Positions 1 to 12,239 of a stretch of DNA of 64,000 bases are shown piece by piece; position 1 is the stretch's first letter, and every line of letters begins with the position of its first letter. A program made the translations under genes and the position numbers. The notes beneath the pieces were generated by a model. That model saw nothing but the letters and a program-made list of their open reading frames with translations, was not told the DNA's origin and did not search any database. This DNA comes from Ophioderma brevispina (Eukaryota > Echinodermata > Ophiuroidea > Amphilepidida > Ophiodermatidae): contig JAMKCH010041576.1 in NCBI GenBank assembly GCA_023653785.1, positions 1 to 64,000 on the forward strand, written 5' to 3'.

Positions 1-162
1 CAGAGAGCATAATTGTTTTAAATGGTTGCATTCCAATCATCAGGGAAACACTTTGGGGTCTAGTTTTATTTTAGTTATTAAAATTGATACATTACTACAC
101 TAAAATATGTCACCTCTTCACCGTCTTTTTTTTTTATTCAAGCCGTATATTTTCTGTTAAAG

Positions 163-345
163 GTGCCAGGAAATGCAAATAGAATTGATGTGGTTTGTGT
201 CAAGTCTACAAGGAGGGACGAGGAAGCATTCAATATTTGGGTTGGTGATGACATCATTTGTGGTACCATTGATTTATCAGAGAGTAATAGAAAATTCCAG
301 GTGACTGGTGTGAATCTATTCAGGACACTGATTGATAATCAATAG
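163..345 (+). CDS. Possible exon of an unrecognised gene
   Basis: An open frame follows a T-rich tract and an AG at 161-162, as expected after a splice acceptor. A possible donor (CAG followed by GTGACT) lies at 300/301; otherwise the frame runs to a stop at 343-345 as a terminal exon. The first codon is GTG, so this is not an initiating start. The peptide is mixed polar and hydrophobic, with FNIWVGDD and GTIDL stretches that could be beta strands. No family is recognised. The gene would have to extend left of the window. An open frame this short can occur by chance, so the call rests only on the splice-like edges and the protein-like composition. Confidence 0.22.
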   Translation: MPGNANRIDVVCVKSTRRDEEAFNIWVGDDIICGTIDLSESNRKFQVTGVNLFRTLIDNQ

Positions 346-2574
346 ATTCACAAATGGTAGTATATTCTTGTTTCTGGCCCTGTTTATTGCAACGGAATGT
401 CCCACAAAGATTTGGAGTAGGTTTATCATCTAGCTCATTTCCTGGTACCTTTAAAGGGAGAGATTGAAAACTGACTGGTCGGTCGACTGGTCACGGTCCG
501 GTAACTAGCCCACGTCAACGAGGCAAAAATTGACATTCGTATTATGATTTGATACATAATACAATATCAATAGTGTAGTGTTTGGTTTGATTACAGAGTC
601 GTAGGTTGCGTATGTGTAGTCAGAACGGACACGGATTTTGCTGTTTCGAAATGGCTATGCCAACCTAACCCAAAATAATGTTTCCACTTTTGCAAGATTT
701 TTTTTTTCATGGGGGGGGGTATAAGTTCGGTCACGTGTGTGACTTCCTGAAAACAGGACAAGTTCGATCTCGACCTCCATGTATCGTAAACCTTTTACGT
801 TGTTTACATCCAACTGCGGAAATTAAGCTATAAAATGAGCTAAAATAAGCTTGGAGCACAAAGATTGAATCGTTTCATGACTTTTCCACTTACTCCCTAA
901 AGTGTTAACTCCAATATATTACGCCCAATCTTTAATCTCGTATTTCTATCGTCTGCCTTGGCTATAGACATGCAATTCTATTTCTTTTTGCTACCGGCTT
1001 CATGAAAATAAGATTATAAAAGATGGTATTGCAATACTGTACTATGTTATTACTGATTGTGTTGCCTTTATCTCTGATATCAAGGAGAATTACACGATCG
1101 CTTTCAATAGCACTGTGATCCATTTTAAACATGACAATAACGTGTTTCTGCGACACATCCCTGGCGAATCTTCATTTAATATACTTTTAATCTTGGCTTA
1201 TCTAAAGCTAAATAATGAAATAGTAAATATCACAATGAAATAGTAAATGTTTTTAAAATCACAATGATGCCATGCACCCAATTTGTGGAACGTCCAGGGG
1301 GTGTAGGACATCCCAACCTAACAGCAACAAAGATTTCAAAACGGTATCAACATCCGGCGTAACCCGAATGCTAGTCTTTTTCAAAGAGTTGGCGGTAGGA
1401 GGGCGTTCTTACGCATATCGAACGGTCACACACAGACTTGACTAAAGGCTAGGCCTTGTCACGAATATTTAAATCTAAATGACCGTTATTGGAAATTACA
1501 CTATTTTGCAGCGAGGTTAATCCACTAACCTCGACGAATTTTGATGTTAATAATTTATTCCAAAATTATCATGATATTACTAAGATGTATTGAACTAAGG
1601 TTTAAGAGGAGATTTTGTAGTGAAACTGAGACAGAGACTGCCATATAGTAAATGCATGTAGCGGTTCCCCTAAGTACCGTTTGGAAATCCCCAATGCCCA
1701 AATCGAGCAGGTGGTGTCTTACCCCCAAACGTCCTCCTCGACAAAACCGTCTCTACATCAGCCCAATTCCTCATGCAGAAATAAAACAATACGTCACTTC
1801 TGCCTCACGAACGCATGCGCTCACGACAAAGTAGCGCGGATGAAGTATAATTTTATCTCAAGGCGGTGAGTAATGGAAATCAATGACTAAACAAGTATAT
1901 CGCTAACATTGGAAATTTAAAAAAAAAAACACTTTCAAAATTGGAAATAAAAAGACGGCGAAAAAGAAAAAAATTCCACCCGACCCAAGCTCACCCAAAT
2001 GTTATAATTGCGCGTTCATATAGTCAGCTTTGCGTAAGACTACTAAACAGGTAAGGTTATTTCCATTTTACTCAACACTGAATTCTCCACTTCCGTTAAT
2101 TCCGAAACCCATGTCGACACCACCTGCCCAACTCATGGTAAATCCTATAGGTATATAGTAAGTACGCCATAGAGGAGATAGGAGATTTAACAACCCGCAC
2201 TAGAAACACTTTTTACTAGACTTTGGTAATGCCATAAGTTATGGTTTAATGCATAAAACACATCAGATGTAAAATGGAACACTTACCAGGTAAATTTAGT
2301 GTGAGTGCATTTCATTGGTTCACATAATTAGTAATAAGTTGTGCGTGATTTTTTTTTTAAATGGTTTCTGGTATAATGCAGAAGGGGTTATATTTGAATG
2401 TAGTCAAATCTGAGATCCGACGTGTTATTTGATTTCCCTGGCTATCATGTGTATTATCAAATAAACCAGGAACATATCGGGTGACTTCTTGCCTTGAAAG
2501 AAATTGATTTGAATGAGGGTACCATCAATATGTATTTGTCTTTAAAATTTCAAAATCACTAATTTTAAACCCCT
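346..2574. other. No gene recognised
   Basis: All six frames are short and broken here. There are A and T homopolymer runs and a G run near 712-719. No inverted-repeat element or RNA gene could be supported. Confidence 0.5.
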
Positions 2575-2957
2575 GATATTACCTTAAAAATCACACTTAG
2601 AATGAGCAAAAAACTTGTTCTTCCTCGGGCGTGGAGGCCGATCATTTGCGGAACATTCAATCTTCCACTTGTTGAAGTGAGAATTTCAACTACCTTCTCT
2701 AAAATTATTCATTTCTCACGTACATTATTTGCTACAAAGCATTAAACATCGGTTTCAAGCAATAACGTTATACATATGATATTACCTTAAAAATCACACT
2801 GAGCAAAAAACCCTGTTCTTCCTCGGGTGTGGAGACCCATCATTTGCGGAACATTCAAATTTCTCTAAAATTATTCATTTCTCACGTATTTGCTACTGTA
2901 ACAAAGCATTAACATGGATTTCAAGCAATAAAGTTATATACATAAATAACATTACCA
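2575..2957. repeat. Two-copy tandem repeat, unit about 180-200 bp
   Basis: The unit starting GATATTACCTTAAAAATCAC at 2575 repeats from 2778. Both copies contain the blocks GTTCTTCCTCGGG, ATCATTTGCGGAACATTCAA and AAAATTATTCATTTCTCACG in the same order. The second copy is shorter because a stretch around 2665-2695 is missing. No coding potential is evident. Confidence 0.85.
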
Positions 2958-5617
2958 TTAACTTCAAATTTAACATGTCGTCGGTAGGCATCTGCTTTGG
3001 GGTAAAATTTTAGTTTTCAAATAAAAATTATTGAATCAACAAGCAATTCGTATGCCAGATTTGACTGCTGATCTGTGCGTGGCAATTTCCCGATTAATGA
3101 AATATTGCACTCCTGACTTTTCTAGGTCTGAAGCTCAAGTTTCTCTTGCATAACCCTACTTAAGTTAGTGGTTAGAATTGTTGTGTTCCCACTTAAAATT
3201 GTTAAAAAATAAAAGAAACCATTTGCATAGGATCAAAATGGGAAAAATACATTGTTTATGTAAGTATGCAACGGTGTTATGTTTGAATGTGGTCAATTGG
3301 CTGGGTGTGATATCAATTTCTGCTCGGGGCAATACGGTTGAAGACTCTTGTGATAATGTTGGTTTACATTTACTATTCTATCAAATTCTTGACCGCTTAT
3401 AATGCAAACTCTTGAATAATTTACATGTCTAGGGACATATAATGTTGAGCGAAATTGATAAATATTTTTGCACCATTTTGAATATGAATGAAACTCGTAC
3501 TTCCAGCAATCTAGTATAAGCAAGTATAGTATTCACGAGTTCTTGCAATCATCTTGCTGCTATTTTGAAAGGTAATTTCGCTTTGATCAAGTATAGAAAA
3601 CTAAGAACACAATGCGATATATGTCTATAAAAGAAAAGCCGTTGTAATTACTTGCATTGTTTAAAGTTTGGTTCTTATATTGTATGAATGTAAGTTTCCT
3701 GTAACACTATACGTCATTATTTACAAAATTAATTTTCAGTCTTCGTGGGCAGGAAGTATAGTTTCCTCCGCTACGCCAACATTCATTAAAGTACGCCTCC
3801 GTTTTTCCATTTTTTCCGATTCCAGAAATGACATCATGACTTTATCAATTAAAGGTAAGTGACCCGATCATGGTACAATTTATCATAATGGTTTCCCCAT
3901 CACATGCAAGCATATTACCAAAAACGTCTGATCACATTTTTTTTATGTTAAAAAAATTAGTTAAATATAAGTTATTCACAGTCGAACAGATTTGAAAATT
4001 CTTCAAAAAGGGATTAACTTCATAAAGAAACTTTTCAAAAATGTGAAAACAGTTACGTAATTGTGGAAATTATCTTCAGTAACTTTTGGCTTTAAGATAA
4101 AGTCTATAACATTCGACATACCGTTGTTTGTTAGAGGAGAATCATGACCGTACAGCAACCTGCATTTAATTTGGAGGAAAGAGTTTTTTATGGTCTTGAA
4201 GTATCATGAAAACGCAAAGTACTACCGACACCTTGATTTGATACTTTGCTTCCAAATTCATTTTCATTGACTTCAACAATCAACAACAAGTTAATGCAGA
4301 AAGATAGTACAATATTTTTAAACCATTTCTTTTAATTTGGAGTGTTTAATTTTGTTGCAATTATATTCCTTCTGGCGTGATTTTAACATATACCAATTCT
4401 GTAATAAATTCAAAGCTCTATTTCAAACGTGCAATCAATATTTGTATTTGTTAGTTATTTACGAAAAAAGAAAATATTTATCATTGAACTTATTTTGTTG
4501 ACTATTAAAGCTTGTGCCGAGAAACCAGAACTTGCTTTGTGTACTTGAATTTTATTTTTGTTTCTTTTGCCAAGTTGTAATACTTTGTGAGCTGCAAGAC
4601 AGCATGACACAGTACTCGAACCAAATCTGCCCAAGGATAAATGTGGCACAAAATCGATTTTGGTGAATCGTACTAAATTGATTATATCTCTGAATTGACA
4701 AAAGCGATAAGATGAAACAAACGTTATTGGTAAGCCCAATCTTTGTTCTTTAATAATATGCCAAGTAAGAATGACTTATTTTGAAATTTTATATTTAACC
4801 ATTTTTTCTCATTGTACCATTTGCTGTAGTGTCAAAAGAAAAAAATAAATAACATGTTTTTTTCACACATTTTAACAAACACATACAGCCGGGCACAGAC
4901 ATTTCAGTTTGGTGGACATGATGGGGAAAAGATTTGAAATGGGGGAATGCCTTTTCACCATTTTTTTCTTGATTTTGTCTTATCATTTGGTGGGATCGTA
5001 TTAGGGGCAAGGGGCATGGGGACGAATTTCTGGTTACACCACTGCATGCTTCGTTTGATACTATAATCTACTATAGGTCGTTAGTAGTGCTCGTTTGGTC
5101 TAAAAATGCTAGAGCAGTCTAAACAGTGCTCTTAGAGGAATTTGTATAGCTGCATTTTGAATTTGGACATGCATTACTTGCAGGCCAGGGTGGATTTGCT
5201 ATTCATCAACAATAAAAAAAGTGGAGGTTTTATTTGACCAACCTGTACCTATACAAATTTGGATTGTCTTCCGATCCTTACTGAAAGTCATGGCAATATA
5301 CACTCAAGATATTCTGCTATCAAGAATATCACTTTAAATTCTCTTTCAAAGCCTTTCATTTTACCAGCTGACTGCGCTTCACCCAATCGCGGCAATTCTC
5401 ACAAGTCGCAATACGATGCGCCGCCAACGATTGCCTCGGAGAGGCGATGTTTTCCCAATGCATCATGGGAAAAAGTCGACATCCAGCGCCCGCGTAATAC
5501 AAATATCACACACGAACACGTCACTGATCATTTTGTTTGTGTCAATAACTCAATATAATGGTCGGTTACGCGCGAATACACACTAAAACACTATTTACAA
5601 TAAGTATACCCTCAGTT
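2958..5617. other. Unassigned DNA apart from one possible exon
   Basis: The only item with some support is the exon-like block at 3740-3854, listed separately. The longer open frames here (4455-4739 minus, 5259-5558 plus) have composition typical of chance frames in AT-rich DNA and show no recognisable motif. Confidence 0.4.
3740..3854 (+). CDS. Possible internal exon of an unrecognised gene
   Basis: A 115-bp open block is bounded by a good acceptor (AATTTTCAG ending at 3739) and a consensus donor (AAAG followed by GTAAGT at 3855). Read in phase 0 it has no stop and encodes about 38 residues, including SSWAGS, KVRLRFSIFSD and MTLSIKG, a pattern compatible with beta strands. No family is recognised. 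It lies 3.4 kb downstream of the other possible exon (163-345) on the same strand, so the two could belong to one gene, but nothing in the sequence proves that. The pair of splice signals is the main evidence. Confidence 0.3.
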
Positions 5618-5625
5618 GCTTTCTT

Positions 5626-5753
5626 GGTAAACGTTTCATATAGAAGTCCCAAGGATGCAAATGAGGTAATGCCATTCATTCCGTCAAGCGCATGACGGAA
5701 TCAATTGTAATACCTCATTTCCATCCATGGGACTTCCACATGAAACGTCTTCC
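5626..5753. mobile_element. hAT-like MITE (128 bp) with 8-bp target duplication
   Basis: This is an almost fully palindromic element. The left end GGTAAACGTTTCATATAGAA pairs with the right end ATGAAACGTCTTCC. It is flanked by exact 8-bp direct repeats GCTTTCTT (5618-5625 and 5754-5761). An 8-bp target duplication fits the hAT superfamily. The related copy at 27272-27368 has its own different exact 8-bp duplication, so both ends are well defined. There is no coding capacity. Confidence 0.88.
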
Positions 5754-5761
5754 GCTTTCTT

Positions 5762-6789
5762 TCGATCACACAAACGCTATCGTTGAGATGTTTTTAACAT
5801 AATAATCACACTACTTGCGAGTTAATCAAATGGAAGTTGGACGGCCATGTCGACCCTTGCTGTCAAATACCGGACTGGTGAGAGTAACCGCTGGCAGCGC
5901 GCTATATTGCGAATTGTGAGAATTGCATTATGAGCTACGTAAAGACATTGCAAAGCCAAACTTTTCACATTAAACATCTCCCCGGGAACATCTCTCGAAG
6001 GAATTTCTTAAATACATGAGTTCGTTGGTAGCGTATTGACATGGGCTATTGGTTTTTCTTGAAAATATCTTGCTGTTAACACTAAGTACTCGACGCATAA
6101 CCCCCGCAGCCGCGCGCAAGTGGCTGTAAGCCTGCTATAAACTAACACGGGGATCCGTCTGCTCATTCAGTCCACGGTATTTTTTTTTTTTTTTTTTTTG
6201 AGGGCTCAAATTTTAGGACGACAATGAGAAAAATACGGCCTTTCATCTGATATCAAAACCGACACTACTTCTGGGTAAATCAGGGGGTCCCTAACACGAT
6301 CGGAACACGCACCTTTAAATTACCTGTGCATAACTCAAAACTCCAGAAACTTCCCCTGCAAAAGTAATCTCTATCAAACATAATAATACCCTTGAACATA
6401 CGCGCCATAGCTACAGAGCTATGCGCTCTGTAGCCATGCGCACCGTTACACTCTAATATCAAAACAGCCCTATTATAATTATTATACACCCCAAAACCAT
6501 TGCACTCCTGGATAAAATGTGGGAGAGATCCCACATTGGCTCTGTTGTTTGCTACCGTTTTAGCTTATTTTTATTGATCTCTTCAAAATATTATCAGCTA
6601 TTTTTATTTCCGAGTTATTTAATTCGGATAAAAGTAAATGGAAGTGTTGTCATTATTATTTCCACGATTGTTTAATTTCCGGACTTCTTTAATAGAATCT
6701 TTAAATAAATGAAAACTAGTTCAGTGAAATGTGTTCTGTAGGTATAGAATAATTGGGTCGAGGATTGTCACAAATGTAAAAACAGCAAG
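5762..6789. other. No gene recognised; a short perfect hairpin
   Basis: A T run of about 19 bases lies near 6180-6199. Around 6410-6435 a perfect 10-bp stem (GCTACAGAGC with GCTCTGTAGC) encloses a 5-base loop. No gene or mobile element is supported. Confidence 0.4.
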
Positions 6790-7000
6790 AAAAAGTCAAA
6801 GAACACCAAATCAAATCAAATGAAACCAACGAACAAACAAAGAATAACAAACAATCAAAGATAACCAAATCATATTAAATGAAACCAGCAAACAACTCGA
6901 CTAAAGAAAAATACAAACAACAAACAATCAAAGAGCACCAATTCAAATTAAAATCATATGAACGCAAGAAACGAACCGACTAAAGAAAAAGATTTGATAT
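6790..7000. repeat. Degenerate A/C-rich minisatellite, about 3 units of 60-80 bp
   Basis: The blocks AACAATCAAAGA, ACCAAATCAAAT, ATGAAACCA and CGACTAAAGAAAAA recur in order about three times. The units differ by indels. The strand is strongly biased to A and C with few T. Confidence 0.7.
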
Positions 7001-7336
7001 GATTTACAGCATTCAAGTCGACGTTTAATATGATTTGCATCAAGTGTCGAATAAAGTAATTTATGGTTGTTTTTTTTTTTCATATGATAACTCGTTATGT
7101 CATAATACAGAGTGAAGAGCTATGCTATAACAACATCCCCACCTGTACAAAATTGTCAAATCCAGACATATTTGAAGTGTTTAAGTTTTTCACCAAACAC
7201 CGGGACAATTTCAGAATATCTTGGAACTCCATATCAAGATGTAATGTTTGATATGTCAAACAAAAATCAATTCAAATAAATTTAAGTCACTAAAAAATTA
7301 AACACTTTCGCTTTGGGTGCTGCACAATTTCTGGTA

Positions 7337-7684
7337 GATTGGCTATTGAATTGATATTAAAATCGAGTCTTCAACAGAGGAGGAAAAGGGTGTAGAATTT
7401 CGGATGAAACAACCCGATGATTTGCGGTAGGTTTTTAAAGGAATATCTAGACGCTCTTGGTAATGTCCAAAAGAATTGCAGGGATAAAAACCATGATGTA
7501 CGTAGGGCGAACGAAATTTGGTATTGCTGTTCATTTGCTTTGACTGTTTTACTCTCCCTCTTATCAAGTTTGTTGGTATCTTCTTTTCTTTGCTTTCCTC
7601 AAAGTAATATTAAGGACACATGCATTTGTTTCTTATCTATCTAGCATCATCGTCTCCATTTTAGCATTTACTTGTAAACCTTTT
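7337..7684. repeat. Direct repeat, first copy (348 bp)
   Basis: This block appears identical base for base to 7823-8170, 486 bp downstream. The first copy ends in a run of about 20 T, after which about 120 bp of other sequence leads into the second copy. Open frames are the same in both copies and encode nothing recognisable. Confidence 0.95.
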
Positions 7685-7822
7685 TTTTTTTTTTTTTTTT
7701 CCAATTCCAAGTGAACCATGGAGGAGAGCGGTATTCTGTATTTAATCAATAGCTGATATACAGATCAAATCCAGAATTGATAGTACCCGAATAAATCCCA
7801 GCAAGTGCCACGACCCCACCGG

Positions 7823-8170
7823 GATTGGCTATTGAATTGATATTAAAATCGAGTCTTCAACAGAGGAGGAAAAGGGTGTAGAATTTCGGATGAAACAACC
7901 CGATGATTTGCGGTAGGTTTTTAAAGGAATATCTAGACGCTCTTGGTAATGTCCAAAAGAATTGCAGGGATAAAAACCATGATGTACGTAGGGCGAACGA
8001 AATTTGGTATTGCTGTTCATTTGCTTTGACTGTTTTACTCTCCCTCTTATCAAGTTTGTTGGTATCTTCTTTTCTTTGCTTTCCTCAAAGTAATATTAAG
8101 GACACATGCATTTGTTTCTTATCTATCTAGCATCATCGTCTCCATTTTAGCATTTACTTGTAAACCTTTT
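7823..8170. repeat. Direct repeat, second copy (348 bp)
   Basis: This is the second copy of the block at 7337-7684, with no difference that I can see. The match starts at GATTGGCTATTG and ends at TAAACCTTTT. After that, unique sequence replaces the poly-T of the first copy. Confidence 0.95.
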
Positions 8171-9008
8171 ACAGAAGCACCCGATAACAAAGAGCGACCG
8201 TTGAGATACTACTATCCAGGAAAACTACTGTATAAATATCCCGTGGGCGAGTTAATAGTGACAAATTTCCCACTCAGATTTTTTCTGAATATTACATAAC
8301 AGGGAAGCACATTTCTATTCAATAATGAATATCATATATATGAATTCTATTTCGGAAATCCACTTCGAACAATGGCGTTGAAAATTGGTCTACTCTATCA
8401 AAACATGATGGAAATGGAATTCAAAAAGCGTTGGCATAACATATTTTCAAACAATTTAACAACCAGTGTTTGCCAAAAGCTTTTCCGGGTTTGTGTGGTG
8501 CATGAAGTAGTTGTTTGTCCGTAACGCGCAAGACGCAGGAAAAGATGCTTTCGTCGTTCATTTGGCCCGAACAATAAGTCTCTCTCAGCGTCATTTTGCA
8601 GATACAAGTCTCATCTTATAAAAAAAAACAAATACCTTCGTAAGACATTTTGTTATTGAACTAAGAATACAAGTTACAGTAAAAATTATAAATATTTTGG
8701 GCAAAATATTTATTGTAACTATTGCTTAACGTTCCTTTTGTAATTATAGCCGCTTTTATTTAATGGTTCAATAGATAGTTTGAGAAAATCCGTTCGCAAA
8801 ATTTCAAGTTAATTCGATTTTTGCTGTTAGGTTTTATGGGCCAAAATTTATTTGTTAATTTCTTTGTATTGTTACAGACCCCAAGAATTAGCAATGACTT
8901 ATTTCACTTTGAGCAAGATTAAGTCATAAATTAGCACATAAATATTGTAAATTAATCTAAGTAACATAATATAAAAAATAACCTGGTTTGTGTGCTGTAC
9001 TTGGTGGT
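8171..9008. other. No gene recognised
   Basis: AT-rich single-copy-looking sequence. The minus-strand open frame at 8398-8607 has no recognisable motif. Confidence 0.4.
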
Positions 9009-9985
9009 GTATGTAGCACTTAAGAAAATTCAAGAGAACGCGGAGATGTTCTGGAGTTTAATTGAGACTAGGAGATCAGATAGCCTAGCTGCAAGGTGGA
9101 TATGTTGTCTGGCCATAGGTGGCGCACAGCTGTATAATTACACAGTCAGTGAGTACCTGCATTAGACCCCAAATCTATACAGTACATGGGGAATGGTAGA
9201 GGCATTTCCATACTTATGATGTAATGGACTATATTTGCAGCACATGACTCTATGGAGAGGACCAATCCGTCCCTAGTATTGTTTGAGAGGATATAGAAAG
9301 CCCTGGTGAGAGAAGATTAGGCAGAGTATCACAACATCATTACTCCCAGGAGAGTTTAATACCATCGTCTCAAGTTATTAGCATCGTTCCAGTTGAACAG
9401 TGACAGTAATTCAAGTTAGTGAGGGCAGGAAATCTTCCATATAGTACATTGTCATTGTAGTCTCAGCTCCAGCAGTTTCGGCCGATTGTGTAGCCGTGTA
9501 CGGTTTTTCCGCATTTCGGTGGCCTCGGGGTAGGGGGGGTTTCGCAAGGAGAACAAGCTACAAGCACTTTTGGACCTTTATATTTAGTTCGACCTCCGAG
9601 CATCGGGAGTCCTTAGGAGCCGGTTTTCTTCAGTAAGGACAAGTCGTCCGTGGACCGTTCCCCACTAATGGAAAGTGAAGTTTTGCTCTGGTAATATCGC
9701 CAGGACTCTTTGCAAGTTCTGAATCTTAATAGTAATCTTGCTGCTGCCCGCGTCGCGGCACACACCAGGTCGTAAGTCTAGTATTCATTAATTGAACCAG
9801 CTTATTATAGATTATCTTTTGATTATTGAACCTATTGATGTTTGATTGAGATTGATTTAACACACAATGAAATAAATACTTTGTGTTTAAAATTGTAATC
9901 AGTTCACAGTGTAATTTCTAGTTATTCAGGAGTTTGAATCCGTAGTTTTGAGGTGTTTTGGCCATGTTCAGGTGTGACCGTAACA
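9009..9985 (+). mobile_element. Possible solo LTR
   Basis: A roughly 980-bp block is less AT-rich than its surroundings and runs from TGTATGTAGCAC to GTGACCGTAACA, i.e. TG...CA ends as in LTRs. It contains a TATATTTAG box-like site near 9580 and an AATAAA signal near 9869, both in the order expected of an LTR. No convincing 5-bp target duplication was found. No gag-pol sequence is present in the window, and there is no second LTR. The call rests on composition, end dinucleotides and signal order only. Confidence 0.3.
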
Positions 9986-9989
9986 AAAT

Positions 9990-11030
9990 CCTTTTCAGAT
10001 TATAGGAATAGGTAACCTGCAATTAATACCAAGCCTGATGGTTCAGATGATACAAAATCTCATTTTTGTAAAGGAACGCAGGGGCAAGTTGTCGACGACA
10101 TTATTTGGAATCAATCATTTTTTTTGATTCAGAAAATGTGCGCGCAAGACAAAGCGATTCGCATTAAGGCCTTGAGAGAAAGTTGACCCTTTAAGATTCG
10201 CATGTGTTAATGTAAAGATCAAAAGTAGTAGCCATGTTTTAGTGATAAAATTCAATTAGCCTTTTTTTGAGTATTGAGACGGTGGTTCATAGAATGGATA
10301 AATCGGACCTACAACCTTTTATAATTGTCCTCTGGGTTTTATCCATTTGAACAACGCCCCCTATTGTGTCTGCCATACTTAAATATTAATACATTATCAT
10401 AAAAAAACCAAGCGCATAACTGAAAACATGGGACTTATGTCGAAAATATTAATAGTGATAAAATCATCTACTATTGTTTCTTGTACAAAAGGATACATGG
10501 TGGGCAAGATTACAATACTCAATTAGTTCAATACGCTTTTGTTATTATAAGTGACCATAAAGATCCGGGATTATCATGACCTCCTTTTATTTTTGGCCCA
10601 TTTAGTTCTACGAGGCATCACTTAACGTAATAAGCCGAAAAATGCCAATTATAAAAAATCATTTTTTAGTTTTATGAGTACCACTGTATATTTCAGTTCT
10701 CCATATGCCATTCTGTTAATTTTTAATGTCTGGAAAATTAATTACCTGTAATTGGCAATCGATTCTAACATTCCATTTTCAAATTCCCTAAATTTAAAAG
10801 GTAACAGGGGCGGACCTGTATACAGGAACGGAGTGCCCATCTCTCTTTTCGAAAGCGATTGGGCCAACTCCACCATATTGCTGTGGGGGGTTCGCTACAA
10901 CCCCTCTACGCGAGTCTGTTCCCTTCCCGACATTGAATAATGCCGGTCACCCATTTATACACCTGGGTGTAGAGAGGAGTTAATTAAGGTAAGTGCCAAT
11001 TCCCCATAGGCCACTCTGTTAATTTACTTG
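9990..11030. other. No gene recognised
   Basis: Intergenic-looking sequence. Near its right end (about 10985-11060) is one copy of a short repeat containing CCCATAGGCCACT and CCGGATCC. It recurs at about 11770-11850 and 19000-19075, and in part at the tandem junction near 18270. Confidence 0.45.
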
Positions 11031-12239
11031 TCCGGATCCAGACATGTAATGCAAAAATCGTTCTAGTTTTATAACGAAAAAGATTGTTACCTTATTCGTT
11101 TAGGGCTTTTTGTTAACTTTGGGTAAGCTATGTTTACAAGCGAAAATAGGGCTTTGTTAACACTTGAGGGCGCCTTTCGCACGAAATCTCAGAATGTGAA
11201 GTCTAACATCATGGAGTTATATAGTAATAACTCCATCCATGGAAATACTAATTTATGAATATTACGGTAACATACGAAAACTCTAGGCCTGCGCTGATGT
11301 TCACATTTACCGTGTTCTACGAATATCATCTATTTCATAGTCTATCTTGTTAAAACGTTCTATTACATTTTTGAAATGTGCGTGTTTTCTGACCATTCCG
11401 AAATGCTTATACATTTTGATTGTATTTATGAGCCCAAATAAAATTCAATATATCAATCCCCTCAGCAACAGACCAATGTCACATGCCTATAGTATGATTG
11501 GTTTCGTGAAAAAAAAAATAAAATTCAAGTGCATCCCTTAAAAAATACAACATCTACCTCTGTAAGTATTCAAACTAATTACTATAGGTTAGATGCCTGG
11601 AAGATGAGCGCCTTGTAAGACATGTAATTAACCTATGTACCCGAAGGCAAAGCAGAAGCTCGCTCTATTCAAATGACGTGCTTTGGTTGTTTCTAATTTG
11701 CCAACACTACCAAATGGTTAAAAAAGAAAACGCATTTTACATAAAACAAATCTCTGTGTGGCTTTCAATTCCCCCATAAGCCCACTGTGTTAATTTTCAC
11801 ATTTTCCGGATCCTAACATTTATACAAAAATCGTTCTAATTTTTATAACGAATGCGTGTAGCAGCCTATTTCAATATGATACTCTAACTGATAACACTAA
11901 TGATTCAAAGAAGCTTATACCGTGTGTCATTATCTAAGAAGCTTCAAATCATGCGAAGTTGCCTCTATAAATCAGACCCATTAGTAATATTGTCCATTTT
12001 CTACTCTATCAACGTGGGTCACGCATTTAATTTTTCCATTTAGAGTCATTTCAAGTTATCGTCCGGCCATAGAGACGATCCACCCTCGAAACACTACCGA
12101 GACAAGTTGCATCTGACTTAAAATGTAAAGCCTTTTCTCGTAGCAATTTCCAGAAATAAAATCCGCACTGTTCGGGTTTGATCTGAACTGCTGTCTCGCC
12201 ATATCATTGCGTCAATAGATGGAAAATTCTTCTTTAGTC

